From Nitrososphaera sp. (GTDB lineage: Archaea; Thermoproteota; Nitrososphaeria; Nitrososphaerales; Nitrososphaeraceae), in the NCBI RefSeq assembly GCF_013388945.1, contig NZ_JACAEH010000004.1, positions 1 through 64,000 of the forward strand: 64,000 nucleotides of DNA. Reading direction: 5' to 3'. The notes under the pieces were generated by a model. That model was not told the DNA's origin. It did not search any database and worked only from the letters and a program-made list of their open reading frames with translations. Position 1 is the first letter of the stretch. The number at the start of each line of letters is the position of its first letter. The translations under genes were made by a program, and so were the position numbers. Shown here piece after piece: positions 59,397 through 64,000 of this stretch.

Positions 59397-60218
59397 CTAA
59401 CCGTAGGTCTCTATCTTGATGTCAAACGAGCCGTCCTTGCGCCTGTTGCGGTTGCTCACAAACCCCAGCGGCTGCAGGATTGCTATCACGCTGTCGATTG
59501 TGCCCTGGTAGCCGCAGATGTGGAAGAACGTGTTTTCAGGCGCGACCCTGTGCCCGAGCGCCTTTTCAAGCTCCGACCTGCCGCCGTTTGGCACGAGGAG
59601 CGACTCGACCCTGCCCGTGCGGCCCGTCCAGCCCTGCGACGCAGGGTCGTTTGGCCTGCTGACTGTTGGCAGGTAGACAAAATTGGGGTTTTCTTTAGCC
59701 ATCTTTTCAAACATGTCACGGTAGCCAAGCTCCCGGGCGCTCCTTGCGCCGTGCAGGACTGCAACCTTTCTCTTCGAGCCGGCAGCCTTTAGGTGGAGCG
59801 CATAGCTGACAAAGGGCGCAAGCCCGGTGCCTGAAGCGACGAGCACGAGCGTCCTGTCGTCGGGCGTGCCGTCGGCCTTTTTGTCCTCCAGCGTAAAGGC
59901 GCCGGCTGGTTTTCGCCAGTACAGCCTGTCGCCGACTTTCATGTTGAAAAGCGCTGTCGTGAACTTGCCGGGCACAGGCTCCGTGGCCCACTTGATGTAC
60001 AGTTCAAAGTAGCGCTTTTCCTCAGGTGGCGACGAGAGCGAGTAGGCGCGGTTTGTTACCCTGTCGTCGCCGTCAAGCTTTAGCCCGAGCGTTATGAACT
60101 GCCCGGGTTTGAAATCCGGGACCGGGCTCGAGTCGTCGGGCTGTATCCTCAATATTGCAAGGTCAGGGGTCAGGTCTTCCCTGTATGATATCCTGCCAAG
60201 CATGGGCTGCACGCTCAT
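59397..60218 (-). CDS. fpr: Ferredoxin-NADP reductase
   Basis: 273 residues: FAD motif RAYSLSSPPEE, FKPGQFITLGLKL, NADP site LVASGTGLAPFVSYAL and the end ICGYQGTIDSVI. It transfers electrons between ferredoxin and NADP(H). Start ATG 60218, about 25 nt after AAAAATATAC (60240-60249, minus strand), so it is leaderless. The divergent gene probably uses the other side of the same A/T block. Confidence 0.9.
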   Translation of the reverse strand: MSVQPMLGRISYREDLTPDLAILRIQPDDSSPVPDFKPGQFITLGLKLDGDDRVTNRAYSLSSPPEEKRYFELYIKWATEPVPGKFTTALFNMKVGDRLYWRKPAGAFTLEDKKADGTPDDRTLVLVASGTGLAPFVSYALHLKAAGSKRKVAVLHGARSARELGYRDMFEKMAKENPNFVYLPTVSRPNDPASQGWTGRTGRVESLLVPNGGRSELEKALGHRVAPENTFFHICGYQGTIDSVIAILQPLGFVSNRNRRKDGSFDIKIETYG

Positions 60219-60278
60219 ATACAATTGTGGCAGGGTCAGAGTATATTTTTATTTGGTGCCGTTTCACCCTACGGCGAC

Positions 60279-60809
60279 TTGGCAAGCGCAAAAGGCATAG
60301 CCATAATGGCCGCAATCGTGGTTGGCGTGGTAGGGGCAAGCATGTTCATCTGGTTCGGGCCGCAGGGCCAGCCCAACGACGCCAGCTTTGGAGAGGACGT
60401 GACTGCAAACAACATCAACAGCTTTTTGCCCGAGTACGCGCTTGGCCTGATCTACACCAAGCACCACAACCTCGATGCGGAAGTGCAGCTTGACTATGAC
60501 AAGTGGAAAGGCGGCGACCTGGACTCCTCGCGGATGCTCCGAACCATAGACGACGCAAAGGCCGATGTCGCACAGATGCGAGGGGCGTTTGACGCGGCTA
60601 CGCCGCCGGAGGAGTGGAAGGAGAGCTTTGACCACTATGCTGCAGCGCTTGCGAGCTACTCGAGCTACCTTGGAGAAATGGAAGAGCTAGTCAGGGACGG
60701 AGACAAGAACGCCGACGAGACGGCGCTTGAGCAGTACCACCAAGAGTCAGATGACCATGTAGAGCTTGCCACATCGGCCTTCCCGGTCGATCCGCTCAAC
60801 ACTAGCTGA
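60279..60809 (+). CDS. Membrane-anchored extracytoplasmic protein, unknown function
   Basis: 176 residues: an N-terminal helix (IAIMAAIVVGVVGASMFIWF), then a hydrophilic, helical domain with repeated acidic segments (DASFGEDVTANNINSFLPEY; SYLGEMEELVRDGDKNADET). Start TTG 60279 placed about 30 nt after TATATTTTTATTT. No family recognised. It overlaps the trm1 stop by 8 nt. Confidence 0.65.
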   Translation: MASAKGIAIMAAIVVGVVGASMFIWFGPQGQPNDASFGEDVTANNINSFLPEYALGLIYTKHHNLDAEVQLDYDKWKGGDLDSSRMLRTIDDAKADVAQMRGAFDAATPPEEWKESFDHYAAALASYSSYLGEMEELVRDGDKNADETALEQYHQESDDHVELATSAFPVDPLNTS

Positions 60810-61929
60810 GCGCCTGCAGTACATGGTCTATCCTTGCGTCTGTCTTGAATCCGCCGGTATTCATGGAAGCCCTTGATGCTTTGTAGCCGGTTGCCTGCAG
60901 TTTTTCCACTATCTTGGCTACAGAGTGCGGGTTCGTGTGCATCTTTGACGAAATCTCGTCGCCCTTGAAGTAATACGGAACATCGATCTCGCCTGCCGCC
61001 GCGTCCAGTATTTTCCTGCATTTTTCGTCGCCGCCCTCGGCCATTTTTGTGACAAACGGTGCGTCCTGCAGTGGCGCAGTCCAGAGTAGCCCCGCGGTCT
61101 TCATGCTGTGCTGGCACAGCTCGCACTTGGCATTTTCGTATTCCTTTGCGGCAAGCCGGTGGCCGCAGTTGAAGCAGTGGCGTATGTAGCCGAGGTTTGA
61201 ATAGACGTCGTTTGCCTCGCTCGAGCTGACGTTCACCTGCGCGTAGACGCGCAGATAGTGCATCGTGGCGTGCGCAAACACCGGCTTTATCGCAAGCTCG
61301 AGCCGGGACGCGGTGAGCGCCATGAGCGAGGTGAGGAGCCTGACTGCAGTCTCGTTGCCGTAGCCGTTGTTGAGCGGCCGGCCGTAGTAGCGCCGGAGGC
61401 AGACCTCCGGGTAGACGCCGCAAAGGACCGCGGTGTCAGTCGCGGTTATCGACACCAGCCCGCCGTCAAGGGCCGCGCGAAGCACGCAGTCGACGTGCCT
61501 TGCAGGCGTGCCAAAAGGGTCAAGGTCGACTATGCCAAAGCGCTCTTCCCTGTCGTTGCCATTTAGGAGGAACTTGCACACCTCGTTTACTGAAAACCTG
61601 CATTTTGCCGAAACGCCGTTCAGCTCGGCTGCTTTTTTGGCGGCTTTTATTGCAGACGGGTTGGCGTCGTTGCCGTACACCTGCTCTATCTCCGGCACCT
61701 CGACTGCCACGCGCAGCGCCCGGGCGCCGACGCCCGTAAAGCCGTCGGCAAGCGTCCGCTCTTTGAGCCGGGGCGCATAGGCCCGATATGCAAGCACCGA
61801 GAGATCGCGGTTGAGCTTTGCGGCAGGGTTGAAAAAGGCCGGCGTCTTTGGCGGCACCTTCTCTGTCAGCGACAAAGGAGGAACGAGCAGTTTCGTCCGC
61901 CCTTCCACTATCTCCGTGAACCCTTCCAC
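60802..61929 (-). CDS. trm1: tRNA (guanine26-N2)-dimethyltransferase Trm1
   Basis: 375 residues: FFNPAAKLNRDLSVLAYRAY, LADGFTGVGARALRVAVEVP (SAM), catalytic VDLDPFGTP and a zinc finger CFNC...CELC. It dimethylates G26 of tRNA. Start GTG 61929, about 25 nt after ACAATAAATAGC, so it is leaderless. Confidence 0.94.
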   Translation of the reverse strand: MEGFTEIVEGRTKLLVPPLSLTEKVPPKTPAFFNPAAKLNRDLSVLAYRAYAPRLKERTLADGFTGVGARALRVAVEVPEIEQVYGNDANPSAIKAAKKAAELNGVSAKCRFSVNEVCKFLLNGNDREERFGIVDLDPFGTPARHVDCVLRAALDGGLVSITATDTAVLCGVYPEVCLRRYYGRPLNNGYGNETAVRLLTSLMALTASRLELAIKPVFAHATMHYLRVYAQVNVSSSEANDVYSNLGYIRHCFNCGHRLAAKEYENAKCELCQHSMKTAGLLWTAPLQDAPFVTKMAEGGDEKCRKILDAAAGEIDVPYYFKGDEISSKMHTNPHSVAKIVEKLQATGYKASRASMNTGGFKTDARIDHVLQALS

Positions 61930-62041
61930 GCAGAGGTCAGCGCGGGGGCGCTATTTATTGTCAAGCGGTTTTGTAAAAAAAAGTCCGCCTTAAAAGAACC
62001 AATTCTGCGCACGAGATTGTTTTTGCCTCTTGCCATCATGC

Positions 62042-62094
62042 AAAATTGTATCATTTTTTCGTGCTCAAAATGTTACATGATGTAACATTTTTTC
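62042..62094. repeat. Dispersed 53-bp palindromic repeat, copy B
   Basis: Copy of 37205-37257. Its core 62067-62091 is a perfect 25-nt palindrome (12-bp arms AAAATGTTACAT/ATGTAACATTTT around a single G). The outer motif CATTTTTTCGTGCT is conserved. One base pair differs compensatorily between copies (A-T against T-A). It lies between the divergent trm1 and rnhB. Confidence 0.65.
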
Positions 62095-62108
62095 TGCAGG
62101 TAGAAAAG

Positions 62109-62202
62109 GGGTCAGGACCTGTCCGGATTGGGTACAGAGTCCGACCCTGGCTTTGTAAATGTGCAGGCAGAGGCATCTAGAGGCGGCTTTTTTTACAAAG
62201 CC
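62109..62202 (+). ncRNA. Candidate structured RNA upstream of rnhB
   Basis: Two hairpins in series. The first (62109-62147) is GGGTC-A-GGACCTGT paired with ACAG-A-GTCCGACCC, 13 bp with opposite single-A bulges and an 11-nt loop. The second (62149-62202) closes with 11-bp arms GGCTTTGTAAA/TTTACAAAGCC. They lie upstream of rnhB's own TATA-like box (about 62216-62226), so this is not simply its 5' leader. Transcription is not shown. Confidence 0.4.
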
Positions 62203-62252
62203 TTGTCAAGCGCAATCTTAATAGCTAACCGTCTTTTTCAAATACACGGCTT

Positions 62253-62897
62253 ATGCTCATAGGCGGCGTCGACGAGGCAGGGAGGGGCTCCATTCTGGGG
62301 CCGCTTGTGGTCGCCGGCGTGTCTGTGCGCGAGTCCAAAGTCCTGAAGCTGAAGCGGATGGGCGTCAAGGACTCCAAGAAGCTGACGCCAAAGGCCCGCG
62401 AAAGGCTCTATGACGAAATAGTCAGCCTTGCAGACCATTACCACATACACACGATAAAATCCGCCGAGGTGGACAGCCACGTGCTTGAGCGAGGGCTGAA
62501 CAGGCTCGAGGCGATGGCGATGGCGCACGTGATAGGCAGGATAAAGGTCGACGAGGTGTACGTCGACTGCTGCGATACAAACCCGGAGCGCTACAGGGAG
62601 CACATTGCCTGCCACCTAAAGAGCGCGCCGGCGATACACTCGCTGCACCACGCAGACAGGATAAACGTCGTCGTGTCGGCCGCGTCGATACTTGCCAAGG
62701 TCGAGCGCGACTTTGAGATCCAAAAGCTGCGCAAAAAGCACCGCAACATAGGCTCGGGCTACCCGTCTGACGAAAAGACAATGCTCTTTATCCGCAACTG
62801 GGTCGCCCGCAAAAAGAGCGCGCCTGCTTTTGCCAGAAAGTCCTGGAAGCCGATGCGGGTTTTGCTTGAGGGACTGGAGCAGAGGACGCTTGTCTAG
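62253..62897 (+). CDS. rnhB: Ribonuclease HII
   Basis: 214 residues with [20 protein letters not shown] (first acid pair), [12 protein letters not shown] and [20 protein letters not shown]. It removes RNA from RNA-DNA hybrids and single ribonucleotides. ATG about 30 nt after TCTTAATAGC. It converges on flpA with a 4-nt overlap. Confidence 0.95.
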   Translation: MLIGGVDEAGRGSILGPLVVAGVSVRESKVLKLKRMGVKDSKKLTPKARERLYDEIVSLADHYHIHTIKSAEVDSHVLERGLNRLEAMAMAHVIGRIKVDEVYVDCCDTNPERYREHIACHLKSAPAIHSLHHADRINVVVSAASILAKVERDFEIQKLRKKHRNIGSGYPSDEKTMLFIRNWVARKKSAPAFARKSWKPMRVLLEGLEQRTLV

Positions 62898-63565
62898 GGC
62901 TTGAACACGCAGTATATCATGCCGTGGTCCTTGTCAAACGGCTCGAGGTTGATTATCTGCTCGACTGCAAAGCCGGCCTTTTCCAGCTTTTTCGCCTCCT
63001 GCACGACGACTGCCTTTGGGTCCATCGTCACGTCGATGCTGCGCGTCTTTACGACAAGGAGCATCACGCCGCCCGGCTTGAGGTAGGCCTGGCAGTTTGT
63101 GATTGCAATCTCTGTCTGGTCCGGCTGGGCAATATCGCAGTAGACGACGTCGACCTTGCCAAAGACCGAAAAATACGACTGCGGCCGCCTGGCGTCCTCT
63201 AGGACCGGCACGACGTTTTTGCGCTTTGATGCCACGTTCTCTATCAATTCGCGGGCGACGCGCGGCGCCGGCTCTACTGCAAATACTATCCCCGCGTTTC
63301 CAACGATGTCAGATACGTGGCTCACCGTGGTGCCTGTTGAGGCTCCGAGGTACAGCACCTTTGTGCCGTGCTTTATCGGCATGCCCTTCAACCCCTTGCG
63401 CATGGCGCCGGCAAGCTTGCTCCTGTAAGGGTCCCACAGCCGGTACTCGTCGCCGTCCTGCTTGACCAGCTTTTCGCCGTAGACGCTGTTTCCAGGCACC
63501 AGGTTCAAAGTCGCCGCGTGCTTTTCGCCTGCGACGTAGATCCACTTAATACCGTCGTTTTCCAA
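62894..63565 (-). CDS. flpA: Fibrillarin-like rRNA/tRNA 2'-O-methyltransferase
   Basis: 223 residues from TTG 63565 ([20 protein letters not shown]). SAM-binding [20 protein letters not shown], acid motif [11 protein letters not shown], and [16 protein letters not shown]. It is the catalytic subunit of archaeal box C/D RNPs with Nop5 and L7Ae. The frame continues upstream with nop5-derived sequence, without a stop, because of a frameshift in nop5 (see that entry). Confidence 0.9.
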   Translation of the reverse strand: MENDGIKWIYVAGEKHAATLNLVPGNSVYGEKLVKQDGDEYRLWDPYRSKLAGAMRKGLKGMPIKHGTKVLYLGASTGTTVSHVSDIVGNAGIVFAVEPAPRVARELIENVASKRKNVVPVLEDARRPQSYFSVFGKVDVVYCDIAQPDQTEIAITNCQAYLKPGGVMLLVVKTRSIDVTMDPKAVVVQEAKKLEKAGFAVEQIINLEPFDKDHGMIYCVFKP

Positions 63566-64000
63566 AGCGCTTTCGGTCCTTTCCCGGTCCGCCCCTGCTC
63601 GGGCCGCCAAATCCCCTGTCGCGGCCTCTATCGCGTCCTCCGCCGCCAAACCTGCGCCTGCCACCAAATCCGCGCCTTCCACCTTCGCGGCGCTCGTGCT
63701 CGACGTGCTTTCTCTCGCGCTCCTTTTCAGGAACGGGCTCCTTGTACTTTCGCGTATCTCCTCGAGCCGGGTGTTAAGTTTCTCGGTTATCGCGGCGTCC
63801 TTGCCCTCGTGGCGGTAATAGTCAATCCTCGCCGCTATTGCGACCTTTGAGGCTATTGCCCTTGCAATCTTGCCCCTCTGCCACTTTGGAGCAGAATGGA
63901 TGAGCGGGTGCTGGAAAAGTATTCCGTGCTTTGGCGGCCGCGCGCCGGTCTTGAGCGCCCTGAAAAGCGCCTTTTCTGCGCCAAGGACCTGAATAGTGCT
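63546..64000 (-). CDS. nop5: Nop5 (box C/D RNP scaffold), C-terminal part with apparent frameshift
   Basis: The right edge encodes the Nop5 core [40 protein letters not shown]. After LEEIRE the frame changes: at 63748-63750 the coding strand has GAAAG where GAAAAG would keep reading [20 protein letters not shown] and an RGG-rich tail ([20 protein letters not shown]) ending KRRY then TAA at 63546. As written, the core frame instead reads through into flpA. A 1-nt base-call error is the simplest cause. Confidence 0.78.

Noticed and set aside
1-64000. Global reassignment of TAG as a sense codon
   Set aside because: TAG is the normal stop of several genes here (S-layer gene, lysX, nitroreductase, herA, the HTH gene), followed by termination signals or new genes. 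Only rad50 and nurA need readthrough.
1-64000. CRISPR array
   Set aside because: No regularly spaced direct repeats with unique spacers were seen in the intergenic regions.

Overview
The window reads as chromosome of a group I.1b ammonia-oxidising archaeon of the Nitrososphaera type (Thaumarchaeota/Nitrososphaerota). The case rests on archaeal information genes (aIF1A, ribosomal L1, P0 and P1, family-B DNA polymerase, archaeal ThrRS, Trm1, fibrillarin/Nop5, RNase HII, Rio1, KH/Dim2, the HerA-NurA-Mre11-Rad50 set), a LysW-dependent lysine/arginine pathway, a 4-hydroxybutyryl-CoA dehydratase of the 3-hydroxypropionate/4-hydroxybutyrate carbon-fixation cycle, and a 1380-residue S-layer-like protein. 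Many genes have a TATA-like box 25-30 nt before the start codon, so leaderless mRNAs look common. I used that spacing to choose starts, including several TTG and GTG starts.

Layout. 0-4.1 kb holds amino-acid biosynthesis on the minus strand: lysZ/argB-argC in one unit and argG-lysW-lysX in another, with a nitroreductase between them. Both units carry TGACC/GGTCA operator pairs next to a shared TATA sequence. 4.2-8.4 kb holds an ACT-domain protein, an HTH/B12-like regulator, membrane and surface proteins, aIF1A and two tRNAs, one with an intron. 8.5-25 kb is an accessory zone. It contains a dispersed ribosomal stalk cluster (P1 apart from L1-P0), three TnpB loci (one intact here, one frameshifted, one remnant), two VapBC and two HicBA modules, two secreted proteins, the S-layer gene, a Lon-like membrane protease and an unrecognised 251-residue protein. 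Two of the toxin-antitoxin stretches are bracketed by decayed copies of the 3' end of the neighbouring host gene, which suggests a repeated way of inserting downstream of genes.

25-31 kb is the double-strand-break repair operon nurA-herA-mre11-rad50. Both outer genes are interrupted by a single in-frame TAG while herA and mre11 are open. 32-39 kb holds a second intact TnpB, polB, an agmatinase-like gene and thrS. 39-43 kb carries a run of very small proteins, many zinc-ribbon-like and one a 27-residue acidic peptide. 43-54 kb holds purA, pyrF, Nudix, DUF373, rlmE with an Rpc34-like Fe-S protein, abfD, the adenine salvage pair apt-mtnP, a ferritin-like protein and a sugar/nucleoside kinase. 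55-64 kb holds a C2H2 protein, a SIMPL protein, ubiX, an Hsp20-like membrane protein, the KH-rio1-DUF424 ribosome biogenesis operon, a ferredoxin-NADP reductase, trm1, a strongly structured intergenic region, rnhB and flpA-nop5.

Caution. The window has two in-frame amber codons (rad50, nurA) and two apparent single-base frameshifts (nop5, the Hsp20-like gene) in genes expected to be functional. Some of these may be sequencing or assembly errors. TAG also serves as the normal stop of other genes here (S-layer, lysX, herA), so a global code change is not supported.
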